Shown in pieces: positions 13,201-25,106 of a stretch of DNA of 64,000 nucleotides (position 1 is its first letter; every line of letters begins with the position of its first letter). This DNA is from Gyromitra esculenta (lineage: Eukaryota > Ascomycota > Pezizomycetes > Pezizales > Discinaceae): positions 827,149 to 891,148 of the forward strand of contig JBCAML010000004.1 in the NCBI GenBank assembly GCA_038503075.1, given 5' to 3'. A program made the translations under genes and the position numbers. The notes under the pieces are model-generated. The model was not told the origin of the DNA and searched no databases. It saw only the letters and a program-made list of their open reading frames with translations.

Positions 13201-13913
13201 CTTCTCGTTTTTAATCCTCCTTGCCCAACCCCTAGAGGTGACGTGGGCGTATCAGAGCTGCACATATCCACATTCTCTTTTTCTCGTGCAAACACTGACA
13301 ACTGCACTCCTTGTGCCTTCAGGAGCACATCCTGCGGATACGAAAGAAAAGAGGATTATTATTATTTTAGACATAACCCGATAGGATTGAATGGGTTTTC
13401 CAGATAATCTTAAGAGCACAAAATAGCGATTCATGCGGCTATTGCTCTTAAAACAAAAGGCATAAGAACGTGGTCTTTCTCGGTAGAGGTCCACTGAAGT
13501 AACCCTTTGTAGATTTGATCCTTTTGTTTGGTTTGTTTGTCCTCGAGGCACAGAGCCGGAGGCAAGCGCACGGGTGCCTGTTGTGATTGAGGGCTGCCGG
13601 ACGTTCCTCCGATTGCTCCAAGGCGTTGCCAGCTCAGCATTGCCAGCTTATCTGTACCTGTCGAATTTTTTTCCCATTCTTCGCCAGCCAGCTACAGCTG
13701 TCACTCAGCTAGAGCCTCGACATCACTGCTGCTCAAATCTCCTCCACACGTTGTGGTCATTCTCTGGCTCAACTTTCATTCTTTCGGAATTCTTACTTAC
13801 TCTTCAATTTTCCCTCTTCTAAGCTCGTCACCTATCTATTGTCATCTGTTTCTGTTTTCATCTCAACACAGCCATTTTTCGGAGGAGGAATAAGATTCTG
13901 CTTGGACAGAATC
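10270..13913 (+). other. Long gene-free region upstream of the HMT1-type gene
   Basis: I find no supported gene in these 3.6 kb. Contents: the SLD5 3' flank; a GT microsatellite at 10423-10449; a 12-bp direct repeat (CGGAGCCCGGAA) near 10626 and 10747; and mixed-composition sequence with unsupported open frames. The last 300 bp (about 13600-13910) are pyrimidine-rich with CTTTC and CAAT-like runs, typical of a fungal core promoter and 5' leader. A leader intron ending at ACACAG (about 13870) is possible but unproven. Confidence 0.5.
10423..10449 (+). repeat. GT-dinucleotide microsatellite
   Basis: About 12 GT units with one GC interruption, followed by TATATA, in the SLD5 3' flank. It is likely length-polymorphic. 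Confidence 0.9.
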
Positions 13914-16900
13914 ATGTTGTATTCCCCGGAGGCTGTAAACAAGGCGTCTCGTGCCATCCACTATGCCTACCCACCCACCCTGTTCCTTTGCTTTCTCATA
14001 ATGCAGGGCATTACAGTTTGCACCCTAGAGAACTTGAAGGCTTCCAAAAAGATCATCCGGAAACGCTTGCTCCTCTGGCTTCAAATTTCCGTTATCATCA
14101 CTTATGTGAGTTTTTCCTCTGATCGCTGTCGAGCTAGCTCATCCTCCTCACGTTTATAAATATCTTTATGATTTCGATGCAATTGGGGATTGTTGGTGCT
14201 TCCCCACCGAGATATGTTTTCTGACTGGTAGTATTTCCAATGGTTGTAGGTAGCTGAAGCTGTGCTGTTGCTTGCTAGATCTCTGATCGAAAAGGGTTGG
14301 TTCAGTCCCGAAGACCATGTCGTGAGAGTCCTATTTTCTGTCTGCTTTTTTGGGCACAGCTGAGTTGCTTCTAGGTTTATGTTCTTTCCGCAATCCTCGT
14401 TTGGGGTGTTATGGAACTTTCCTTACTAGATAGCGTCAATATCGTCTGGTACCCTTATTACGGATGCTGGTTCCTCTCGCTCGTGACCGAAATCTGTCTA
14501 CTCGCCGTTCCGGGTTATTCCAAGCTCCCAGAAAACTCTTTTCAGCAAATTAAGTTTGGTATCGAGATCATCAGAATCGCCCTCCTCATATTGCTACCCT
14601 CGGCATTTTGGGGATTCCAAACGATAGATAATAAGAAGGAGATTAGTGATGATGAAGAATCGGCTGGGCTACTTTCAGGAAATAGAAACGGAGCTGCGAA
14701 CGGAGCAATCAACAGCGGTGCATACGGCGCTATTAGTCCTGACGACGCTGAAGAAAATACAGAGACGAGGGAAGCTAGGGACAAAATGCTTAAGAAGATC
14801 GAAGAGAGCGGAAACTGGTGGATTTATGCGAAGTCTTTTGCTGTAAGTTTTCCTCTGGGGTTTAGGTCTTAGCGAATAAGGTATCTAAGGGTTCTCGTTT
14901 CAGATTTTCTGGCCTTATGTCTGGCCGAGCAAAGATGGGTGGCTTAAATTCTCTATGGTCTTGGTTGGCCTGTGCCTCCTTCTCGAGCGTGTATTAAATG
15001 TTCTGGTCCCTCACCAGCTTGGGGTTGTGACCAACGCTTTGGGTAAAGGGAACGGTAGGTTTATAAGCTTTCCTTTGCATTGTGGCAATGGAGCTGATGG
15101 GAGAATAGGAGCTGTCCCATGGATTCAAGTTTCTCTGTACGTCATTTACCGGTGGCTGGATTCTGGCTCCGGTATTTCAGCATTGCAAAGATATCTCTGG
15201 ATGCCCATCGATCAGTATTCCTACCGCTCCATTACAACAGCGGCATATAATCATGTTATGTCACTTTCTCATGATTTCCATACAAATAAGAAGACGGGTG
15301 AATTGTATACCTCAGTCAACCAGGGCCGTTCAGTCAACGGATTCATCGAATCGATTCTCTTTGCAGTATTGCCTATGCTCGTGGATCTTTGCGTTGCTTT
15401 CGGATATTTCTATTGGGTTTTTAATTCGTATATGGCCTTAATTGTAGCGGTTGTTTCTGTGGTGTATCTATGGGTTACTACAAAATTGGGTAGCATGAGA
15501 AACCAGATGAGGCGAGATTTTAATACGGTATGGTATTTTCCCAAGAGGCTTGGTTCTATGCTAATATTCTTTCTATAGGCGTCGAGAAAAGAGGCGAGTA
15601 TCATGTGGGAAACAATGTCAAGCTGGACGACTGTAAGCGTAAGTTTGACTTGAAGTACTACCCGATGGCGGACCTCGCACCAGACTGACGAAATCACTAG
15701 TACTTCAATCGGGTTCCGTACGAGCAAGGCCGATACTCTGGAGGTATGGCTCCGGAGATAACTTTTCTGTCGCTTTTAGACCCTGAGATTTTCTGACTTG
15801 AGAGCTAAACTTGTATGTTTTTGTGTCTAGCTATCCAGAATTATCAGCGTGCAGAACGTAACTGGAATATTGGGCTGTCTGTTCTGAATGTCGCACAGAG
15901 CCTCATTTTCACCTTTGGTCTCCTTGGCGCCAGCTTCCTCGCCGTCTATATGGTGACTACTGGTCAAAAGGAAGTAGGAAGTTTCGTGACTTTGTTGTCC
16001 TATTGGGCTCAGTTGTCGAGCCCTTTATCATTCTTCGCCAATTTCTATCGTAAAATCCAACAACAAATGCTGGATGCGGAACGCCTCCTGGAGCTTTTCC
16101 AAACAAAGCCTACTATTGTCGATAAACCAGGGGCAAAGGACCTTCAACTTGCTAGTGGAGAAATCGAGTTTGATAATGTCATGTTCTCATACGACGTCAG
16201 AAAACCTGCCATCAACGGGATCTCCTTCAGAGCCTCCGGAGGATCAACAATCGCCTTGGTTGGTGAAACGGGTGGTGGCAAGACCACATGCCTGAAATTG
16301 CTTTTTAGATTTTATGATGTTGATTCTGGTGCTATCAGAATCGACGGACAGGACATTCGAGACGTTACTACTTGGAGCTTGAGAGAGAATATGGGCGTTG
16401 TTCCTCAGGTATGTATTTTATTTACCTTTTTTGCCCATGATTTGTTGTAAATCTAATAGATGTATCCAGGATCCGGAGTTGTTCAACGATACTATTATGA
16501 ACAACATCAGATATGCTAACTTTGACGCAACAGATGAGCGTAAGTATTAGCCCCTCCTGCCTGTACGCGCGTTTCTCATAACAAGTATAGAGGTTTATTC
16601 TGCTTGTCGAGCGGCTTCTATCCACGATAAAATTAGAAGTTTTCCGGATGGATATCTTTCCAAGGTTGGCGAGCGAGGGGTGAAGCTTTCGGGTGGCGAA
16701 CTTCAAAGAGTATGCCTAAAATGCCGAATTTATCTCCTCGACGCTAATAAAATCATAGGTAGCTATAGCTAGAGCGATCCTTAAAGATCCGAAGATTATA
16801 CTGCTAGATGAAGCTACTAGCATGGTTGATATGGAGACTGAACGTCAGATCCAATCCGCCTTTAAAAAGCTCTCAGTAAATCGCACAATGTTTGTCGTTG

Positions 16901-18695
16901 CGTATGTTTAGACCCATTCCAAATCTATTGTATTTGGTAACGACCGTTGTTGATAAATCAATTTAGACATCGACTTTCGACAATTATGAATGCCGACCTT
17001 ATCATTGTGATCAAAGAAGGTGGTATCCTCGAAAAGGGCAACCATGACCAGCTCATTGAGCAGAAGGGCAAGTACTATCAGCTATGGTCCAAACAAATGA
17101 AAAACGATGGACCAAAGCCTGGTGTTGATCCAAAGGAGTTGACCATGGTCAATGATCTTTCTCCAAAATCCCGAGAAGAAGAACTTAAGAAGGCCTTGCA
17201 AAAGACAGGAGCTCGATTCCATGGGTTTGAACTGAATTCACTTGAAGAACGACATGATAAGAAAGTAGACGGCAATTTTCCACTTGCTAGCCAATCTGCC
17301 CCAGCTGTCTTTTTGAAGCACCATAGGAAAGCCGAGGTGGGACTACCAGCTGCCATTCAACCTAACGCACATGCGGCTGTGAAACCCACAAATGGGCATC
17401 CAAGTGTCTCTTTCGCTACCGGGGAATCGAATTCTCTTAGCAAATCTCCAGAATCTCAGTTTCGCCCTCAGTCTTATTCCAAAATTATCTCGCCTACTCA
17501 AAGCATTCCCAGGAACATTGATACAACCAAGCAGCCAGAGAAGGGATCGTCGTCGTCAAGTCCAGTAACGCCCAAACTCTCGTCTTCGTTGAAACCCGAT
17601 GCTAGAGAGTTCATTCCAAGCGAACCTAAGGTCAAGGAATATAGCTCGGCTCCGCAGCAAATTCAAGTTGGGTTTACTCCTGTTGGCCTTCCTTCCGCCA
17701 GAGTTCAAGATGGGGGAAAGGTGTCTACCGCCACACCCACACCGGGAAATACCGACCAAACTCTGGATAAAGATATGCATCCTAAGAAAGAGCAGGAGGA
17801 GGAGGAGAATGGTAGTATGGATAAATTCCAAAAGAAGATCGATAAAGTCCTGAAAATTTCCGAGAAAAGGATAAAGGATTTAGAGGGGAAAAGGGCGGTC
17901 GAAGCCATCGCTGAGGCACAAAAGTTTCATCCAAATCATGAAGTGCGCCAAGAAACTATCCAAGATGAACAGCCTTCCTCTCCGACGGAGATTCAGCCTG
18001 AAGCTGAAGCCGAACTTAGGAAGAAACGTCGACGAAGCCGTCGCAGAAGTAACAAGTCAAAATCGTTGATGGGAGAGGAAGACGGGGGCGTTATTGTGAC
18101 TGAGTTCCACGAGGCTACTCCAATCGTTACTATTTCGGCTGACACCGGCAGTAAGCCTCCAATGGTGAATCTTTCTCCACGCCCTATAGATGACGTAAGG
18201 CTCTCAAATATCGACGGAGAGGGTTCTAATACTGCGGCGTCTGCTGTTGATAAAAAGCCAAAGCGTCGCTTCCGTTCTAAGCCTGGAGGCAAACCGCATA
18301 GTCCTAGGGAGTCCGAGAACCAAGAACCGGTCCCCCATCGAGCCTCTACTCCCTCGACCGAGACTTCTCCAAGACAATTCAAAGGAAAAACTAGGGCGAG
18401 TTCCTTTATCGAAGGTGATTATCGCTCTCTGCCGAGAGAAGATACTCGCCCTACAACAAGAGATAGTACTCAGTCTTCGGTTCCTCCGAGGCAACCCGAG
18501 GTGCCGACATCCAGCACTCCATTGTTACCCAAAGGACCACAGCATGAACAAGGTCGACGTAAGACATGGGGAAAATCCTATGGCTCGAAAGCCAACGGTA
18601 ACGGGAATTGGAGGAGCAGGGCGGATAATGATGGGCCCAGTGATGGATTGGCAAGCATATACCGTAAACCCTCAAACAACGCGACTGGCACCTGA
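13914..18695 (+). CDS. hmt1: HMT1/ABCB6-type half ABC transporter with long disordered tail
   Basis: ATP-binding cassette half-transporter of the heavy-metal-tolerance group (S. pombe Hmt1, animal ABCB6), expected in the vacuolar membrane moving thiol-metal or related conjugates. Twelve exons: 13914-14105, 14250-14321, 14375-14842, 14904-15054, 15109-15527, 15579-15638, 15701-15743, 15831-16408, 16470-16539, 16591-16709, 16759-16901, 16967-18695; 1347 residues. An N-terminal hydrophobic TMD0 region (residues about 1-170) and an acidic linker precede the six-helix core. The nucleotide-binding domain has Walker [10 protein letters not shown] (613-621), signature LSGGE (717-721), Walker [10 protein letters not shown] (737-745) and the H-loop His773. 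After QLWSKQM (about 816) come some 530 low-complexity residues, rich in S, P and K, with a strongly basic [14 protein letters not shown] patch. The start is the first in-frame ATG. The tail's function is unknown. Confidence 0.92.
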
Positions 18696-19895
18696 GACAA
18701 GCATTTGCCTACCAACAGAACTTCTCGAAAATATTTAATAATTCATTTAAATAGAATGGAAACGGAAATTAATAGGGAAAAGCTGGCTGGTATAAAAGTT
18801 GGTTCGGCATTGGGTGATTCCTGTGGTCCTCGTTTCGCTTTATTTCTTTCCTCTCGTTATGTTCTTGGATAACGGTGTGCATTTTCTTATCGATATCCCA
18901 ATTTCTGTTTTCTGTGCTTTGCTTTTGAGAAGCTGCTAGAAAAAACTCGGTCTTGTTTCTTCGTGTGATAAAATTTGGGAGGTTTATCTGTTTTCGACGC
19001 AAAGGTAAATTTAGGGGTGTTACTCGGGAAAGTCTAGAGAATTAGGTGGCTTTTTGTGTTAAAATTTCTGCTCTTCGATTCTTCTTTTTCATTGCTCGGA
19101 TTTCGTTTCACCACAGAACCATAGCCCGTTACCGAATAGCTTGGTTAGTGTAGAACATTTTCCATCGCGAACAAAGAGTAGCCGTCAAGAATGAAAGCGA
19201 TGTGTTCAACGGGCTTCTAATTAAGTGGGGGTGTCCTTTATATGAAAAACCAGGAAACCAGGACCAAACCTGGCCCAGATCACGGCTGGATGCTTTAGAG
19301 GAGCAAAGTCCATGTGATATGCTGTTTCCGCGGTAATAGACGCTGAGCGAGAGGGAAGCAATCTGCCCTGCAGTGCCATCTACTGAAGCGAATGCATACA
19401 TGTATGTATAGGGACGGTAAAGTGCTTCGGGATTTTTGTGGCCATGAATCGGATCTTGGATATCGCATCGAGAAACTGCAAGTGCTCCCGGATGAACTGG
19501 GTACTTATCTGTGCTTGACCTAACCACGGTTTCGCAAGTACCTACATATTTTTGGCCTATCAAGTATCCATCCACAATAAAACTATCGCGGATGCAGGGG
19601 CCGGTTCCGCACCACATGCGTAATTTACGTCCCAGATGCTTGCGGCCCGCGCGAGCTGCGGTTGCGCACGGACGATGCGGGGTTAAAGCAGAGGGTGTCA
19701 GGCGATTGGCCGTCAAGTCTTATCTCGCTCATTTAGCGTGCAACGCCACGTGCTCGCTAAATTTAAGTTTAGTGAAGTGCATGACAAGTCACGGCGTGAT
19801 AATACGTACCTTTGTTCGGCGCGCTATTCAGCATCCTGCAGAGCCGCCCCCAGACCCCCGCGACGCGTCTGCTACACTTCGTGGAAAGGACGACC
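18696..19895. other. Intergenic region between the ABC transporter and CENP-H genes
   Basis: T-rich 3' flank of the transporter gene followed by the CENP-H promoter region. Two open frames of 176-195 codons on opposite strands overlap near 19130-20041, but neither has family-like content or intron structure, and I treat both as chance. A CATACATGTATGTATAGG stretch lies near 19394. Confidence 0.5.
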
Positions 19896-20921
19896 ATGTC
19901 TACCCTCCAGCAATTACAGACAACATGCTTGAGCTTATTATTTTCGACGCAGGCTCACAGTGTTGGTTTTGCACGACTGGGCGTCCAGCAGGATGTGGAG
20001 GTTCTGAGCGAGAAAGAGTTGCACCTATTGAGGCTTTATGATCGGTTGGGGGAGGTCTGTCTTGAACGGCGTGTGTTGGAGGCTGAACTGAACCGTGTGG
20101 GGATCGACGGTTTGTTCCTTGTTTCTTTTTTCTTCTGCTTCCCTTTCTTTCCTTCTTCCTGATTTACCGCAGGGTGGGCCCTCCATGTTTATTGACCACC
20201 ATGGGCTGACACAAACACGACCTGGCCCAGACACAACCACCGACGACGATGGCGAGAGCCTCGAACAGAAGATCATCATGGCTGAACAAGAGCTTCTGAG
20301 GAGCACAGCGAATACACAGATGAAAGGGAAGGTTTTGGAGACGACGCTGATCACACATCCGATCTTAAAAGCGGTCCATTCCAGCGCCGGGAGTACGGCT
20401 AGAGAGCGGTAAAGACCAAGCCTTTTTCATGGTTCCGCTCAATCCCGTGTACCAATAACATCCTATTCATCTATTAATCCGTGAGCTATAAAGGAATTTG
20501 GGCTAACGGAAATATCTCATGACATGTAATTAGGGCGCTACTGCCCCTCATCCAACGTCGTGATATGCTTTCCCTCACACATGCGAACCTCTCACAGGTC
20601 CTCACTTCGACGCTCGACGCCATCTCTCAAACCCAAGCGCAGATCACAGACACGCAAGCTACAAATCGGCAATTGACGACACGGCTTTTGGCGCTAACGG
20701 AGAAACGGAAAAAGGAGCGACACCGGATTGTGGGGGAAAATGACGATAAATACGCTGAGGCGGAAAAGAGATTGAAGGAAACTAAGATTAAATGGGAGGT
20801 TATGAGGAATGCAGTCCAATCTATAATTGTAGGGAGTGGGGTAGACTGGAGTAACGATAAGAGGTTAAGGGAGGCAGTGTTGGCATGCGGCGAAGAGATG
20901 GAAGACGACGATTGGCGATGA
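19896..20921 (+). CDS. CENPH: Inner-kinetochore protein CENP-H (Fta3/Mcm16 family)
   Basis: CCAN (Ctf19/Sim4 complex) subunit at the inner kinetochore. Exons read as 19896-20096, 20173-20408 and 20534-20921, giving 274 residues. The C-terminal block AVQSIIVGSGVDWSNDKRLR matches the human CENP-H ending VFQNLILGSKVNWAEDPALK and is followed by an acidic EEMEDDDW end. The middle (ALLPLIQRRDMLSLTHANLS and onward) is a coiled coil, as in the Pfam CENP-H domain. The second intron (GTAAAG...TTAG, 125 bp) is clear. The first is weak: only a GTGGGG donor at 20097 or GTTTCT at 20121 keeps phase with the single acceptor at 20172, so a few residues around the junction are uncertain. The start is the first ATG with context GACCATGT. 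Confidence 0.82.
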
Positions 20922-22833
20922 TAATTCTTCGTCTACCCTTGCGAAGCTCCTGGGCGTATAGATGGGGAAGCTCGTGGAATGGTGTCTACAGACGCCATTG
21001 TTATTATCGTTATTGTTACTATTATTATTTATCTTGCAATCACAACTCAAATACCGACGCCCCTTTTTTGTTTGTTTTTTGCGCCACTCCAATTTCTCAC
21101 TGGCTCACGGAAAGTCCAATAACCGCTGAAATCACAATCTATCACTCGTGACTGTGCATCGTCAGGTTTCTGAGATATGCGGGTATAGCTAGGCTATTGG
21201 CCTGGCGTGGATTGCTCTCCTTGAAGGGCAAGCCCACAGTTATATATGCACCTAATATCTCCATCCTGGATAACCTGACTCCCTGGCCATTGATAAAAAA
21301 TCTCAAACTGTCACGATACGTGCTAAAAAGCAGGTTTTATTACCTGTTATAAGAGGCGTCCCCCCTAAACAAGTATAGATCAAGCAATTAAACCCCAATG
21401 GGCGCATACACGTGTGTCTTCAGTTGGTCTTCACGTTATGTAGCTAGCGGTCAGCCATCGAATTTCGTCTTGCTCATAGTTTCTAGGGACTTGTGAAGCT
21501 CTATCAGTCACTGCGAGTGCTAAACGCTAAGCGAATCGAGAATTTTTTTTATCCGCAGAAGTGCCAGGACCTCTAAAGAAGTAATTTATCTCGCCACTTA
21601 TTGGATTTGCACAATTCCCAATACAGATCCCGGATAAATAGGAACCTCAAGATATGGATTTCATTTGGGAGATCTAGGGCACGATTAATTGGCGCTTACT
21701 GAGATTTGTGATATAGGAAACCGCCTGCGAGTGGATATTATCGCTTTACGTATAGTGTGATCCTGGTTAATTACGAATCTTAATCCTACAGGCACAACAT
21801 CTTAAACAGTTGATCACTTTTAGCTCTCTGAGGATTTTTGTTTCAGTGTCTTCTAGACATAAGTGCTTTTGTGAAGTGGGTGGGCTGAGCTTTTCCCGGC
21901 TTATCACACACGCTTAGCCTATGCCGCGGTCTTTTGTTATCGGTTACAATTTGCCTTGCTAGATTTTATACCTGAGTCATAGCTCGCCCTAACTGAGGAA
22001 ACAGGGATCCGGATCGCCTGAGGACTAGGAGTCATTGGTTACGCCTGCCAAAGTATCCACTACCAACCGCAACCACGGGGCGGTATTCTCATGAAGCGAC
22101 CGGGCTGCTCCTTCTGGTTCTGATACACACCAGCCTATAAATCCTAAGATGTGCATCGCAGAGTTTTACTGGCATATCAACTGACATTGGGGGCCTATAA
22201 TCAAGACTTTGGGTTGAAAAATGAGAATCAGGCTTTTTAAACTGCGCCGCTAGAGTCAACACCATACCGGAGTCGATTCAGTCTTGTTCAGTAAAGCCAT
22301 AGTCAAGGAGACCTCCTTCCCCTTGCCGGAAGAAATGTAGCCATTTCACTTATTGGTGTTTGGCACTCTCAAACCAAAATCCCCGAAACGATCTGATTCG
22401 AATTCGGTCTCGGAGATCCCTCCTGGCGACTTCCTGGTCGTGGAGAACTGAGTGTGTGTGGAGTAATTGGGCTCAAGAATCAGAAAAGAAGATCTTAGCG
22501 GTAAAAGCTTGTTTTGTCGTACAGACTTTATAGTCTCCCCATATACAAGGTCAGTAACCCATCGCAGCTTGCAGAAATGCTCAAGGTCATAATCTCATAT
22601 GAGAGAATATGGGAGCAGGGCCAACTCGTTTTGGTGGCGCGAATTAGCCTAGCATTAGCAACTAAACGCGTAAAAAATGGCAAGGAACAAGAAATATTGG
22701 AGAGCCCATCAAGGAGATATAATAAAAGAAGGGGATTCATAGTCAATGAAGCAATTTATAAATAGGAGCACTCGTCGACAAAACTAGTGAGAAAAACGAT
22801 TCTAAAAGGTGAGAAGAGTGAAAAATTAGTTTT
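20922..22833. other. Gene-free, AT-leaning region
   Basis: I see no supported coding sequence. A microsatellite-like TTATTATCGTTATTGTTACTATTATTATT run (given in pieces: TTATTATCGTTATTG, then TTACTATTATTATT) lies at about 21000-21030, in the CENP-H 3' flank. The rest looks like degraded non-coding DNA up to the tRNA pair. Confidence 0.5.
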
Positions 22834-22921
22834 TGGTTCCAGAGGGGGTCGAACCCTCGACCTTGGCGTAAACATCTGATAGATATTAGCACCACGCGCT
22901 AACCAACTGAGCCATGGAACC
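22834..22921 (-). tRNA. tI(AAU): tRNA-Ile (anticodon AAU) with 14-nt intron
   Basis: The reverse strand gives a full cloverleaf. A 7-bp acceptor stem pairs GGTTCCA with TGGAACC, followed by discriminator A at 22834. The D-arm reads GGCTCAGTTGGTTAGC, the anticodon loop CTAATAA after splicing, and the T-arm GAGGGTTCGACCCCCTC. The anticodon AAT occupies 22887-22885 and the intron (TCTATCAGATGTTT, 22883-22870) follows position 37. The mature length is 74 nt. A T5 run at 22825-22821 would terminate RNA polymerase III. The A and B boxes are intact. Confidence 0.95.
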
Positions 22922-23055
22922 GACAATAAAACTTAGATTTCTCACAATATCGACTCTATGTAGGCGGTAGTTCAAACGATACCAGGCCCAAGAAATCTTG
23001 AGATGGTATTGGCATTACGGGGAATTTTATATTTAGATGTCACCACGATAGGCAT

Positions 23056-23143
23056 GGTTCCATGGCTCAGTTGGTTAGCGCGTGGTGCTAATATCTATTA
23101 GATGTTTACGCCAAGGTCGAGGGTTCGACCCCCTCTGGAACCA
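23056..23143 (+). tRNA. tI(AAU): tRNA-Ile (anticodon AAU) with 14-nt intron, second copy
   Basis: Same gene as the minus-strand copy 134 bp away, in divergent orientation. The anticodon AAT is at 23090-23092. The intron at 23094-23107 reads TCTATTAGATGTTT and differs from the other copy by one T/C transition; all mature positions are identical. A T6 run at 23150-23155 serves as terminator. Confidence 0.95.
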
Positions 23144-25106
23144 AAACTCTTTTTTGCCGTTCTATCCCCATTAACAGTACAGTATGCCGTGTTCTAAAAT
23201 ATTTGATGGGAGCTGGACACGCTTGTTAATAGCAAGTTGTGGGTTATGGAATTTTAAACCTTTTTTATCCTGGCCCTGAATAGTTTACAGCTCTGAATAC
23301 ATGTATTGGAGTGCCTGTTTATTTGTGGAGTAAGCTCTGGATCTGTCCATGCAGATTATCTCACGGTTTGGTAATAGATCTTATTTCACTACATAGACTT
23401 ACTGAGATACGTGTAATAAACCATATGCCTTTTAAACGACAATGGATTTCAATCCGATTGGTCTAGAACTAGCAAGTCTCCTTTAGGTTTCGTGCATAGT
23501 GAGAGTTCAATATATATATCAAACCAAGATCTAAGCGCAGCTGAAAGAAGACCCAGTCGAAAGCCCACCATACACCAACCTACGAGGATCACGAGTGACA
23601 GCTGATGACCGATGACTGGGGGACCGAGTTATCTGAATCAATGTTATATGGATGGATACATGTAGATCTAAAGATTTAGGAAAGGATTAAGGATTGATTC
23701 TGACTCATGCGTACTCTACACTCACACTCTTTCAGGCTCGGGAAATTTTTACGATGTTATTCCTGCAGGTAGTAGGGTTGATGCAGGTTTCGGGAGATAA
23801 TATACTCTATTATCTAAGCCTAAGAATAAGTTGATATAGGATATTGTAGGTACATGCATTAATTGGAATGACATGTAGGGTTCAGGCGCGAAACGCTAGT
23901 CATCGTTAGTCACTCGGAATTATTTTTAATCCCCACTTAACCACTTTAAATACTTCTAGAATAGCGATAGAGCTTTCTAAAAGGGCTAAAGGCCGTACCG
24001 ACCAGAATTCATGCATCATATGAAAGCTTAAATTCTAATCTCTTTAGCTAAGCGAATCTACCATCAAGGCAAAATCTAGATTACGTTCTAGACCTCGGCC
24101 GTGTTATGTGATTGGACAATAGTTACGTGTACTATATGAGAATGTCACCACCTACCTTAACCCATTTTATTCACCTATAGTTATGAAGCTATGGCTTAGC
24201 ACAATGTAAAGGGGATGTGTCACAGATTCGAGAAAAAGCATATCCGTTGGAACTTGGGTCATGTCCTATGTATCACCTTTTTCCTTCTATCTGTTCGTAT
24301 CCCAGCAACATCACTTACTCTTCAAACATGAATTTTTCCATTACATACCATAGAAAATAGCTTTATCTCGCATCTGGATAAGTCAAGATCTTCACTGCAG
24401 AAAAACGTTACCCGGCCCCAGATGCCAGGATGTTGGTGCAACCACAATCAATATCGCTAGGCACACCTTGCATATATAGAGAACAGAGTAAAATAATAAG
24501 TATAAGAAACAATACAAACAGCTTCTTAAACATAGAGGATTCGATTGATCGACATCCTAGTGTGTATTCTAGGCAATTAGACATAGTGCTTTACCAGAAC
24601 TCGAGCGCTGATCTGAGTGAATTAATTCAGGGCTCAACTTGCTTAGCCTATCTCCCACGACCAGGATCGCGGGAGAATAGTTTCTTTGCTAGAAAGGAAG
24701 GGATTAATGCGCCAAAATCAGCACAAACATGGTGTAATCATTACTATTATTGGCAGCTATCCATTGTATATTAGTGCAAATAGGTATGAATGACAATCAA
24801 CATTCATTAAAAGCGTCATCTAACTATATAGGCATTTCATGAGTCATATGGTCTTTTCCTCCACGCCGACAAACAGCAAGACAAAGGGCAAATTATAGCC
24901 TACAAAACAAGGTGTATATAAAGTACCCGAGCAATGATGACAGATTAAAAGTCCCCAAAACGTAATTATTATCCCCGTACTGGTATCGTTCCCCCATCTC
25001 CGGCCGCCCACCACCCTGTCCAAACCATACACCCAATCCTACCCTAGAACAAAGAAAGAATACTCTATGATAGACATGAATTAATTTTTATTTTATTTCA
25101 AGGGAG
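23144..25106. other. Gene-free AT-rich region
   Basis: No supported gene. A 114-codon open frame at 24430-24774 has no recognisable domain and no splice context, so I leave it out. The right end (about 24840-25106) is the 3' flank of ERG13. Confidence 0.5.

Noticed and set aside
15055..15108. Reading the ABC transporter frame straight through without an intron here
   Set aside because: Although the frame stays open, removing GTAGGT...ATAG joins NALGKGN to GAVPWIQ as expected for the family, so I kept the intron.
19129..20041. Overlapping long open frames of 195 (-) and 176 (+) codons upstream of CENP-H
   Set aside because: They overlap each other in antisense, have no domain-like segments or intron structure, and occupy the CENP-H promoter. 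GC-rich composition explains the openness.
24430..24774. 114-codon plus-strand open frame in the gene-poor region
   Set aside because: No recognisable motif, no flanking splice continuation, biased AT composition; I could not support it as a gene.
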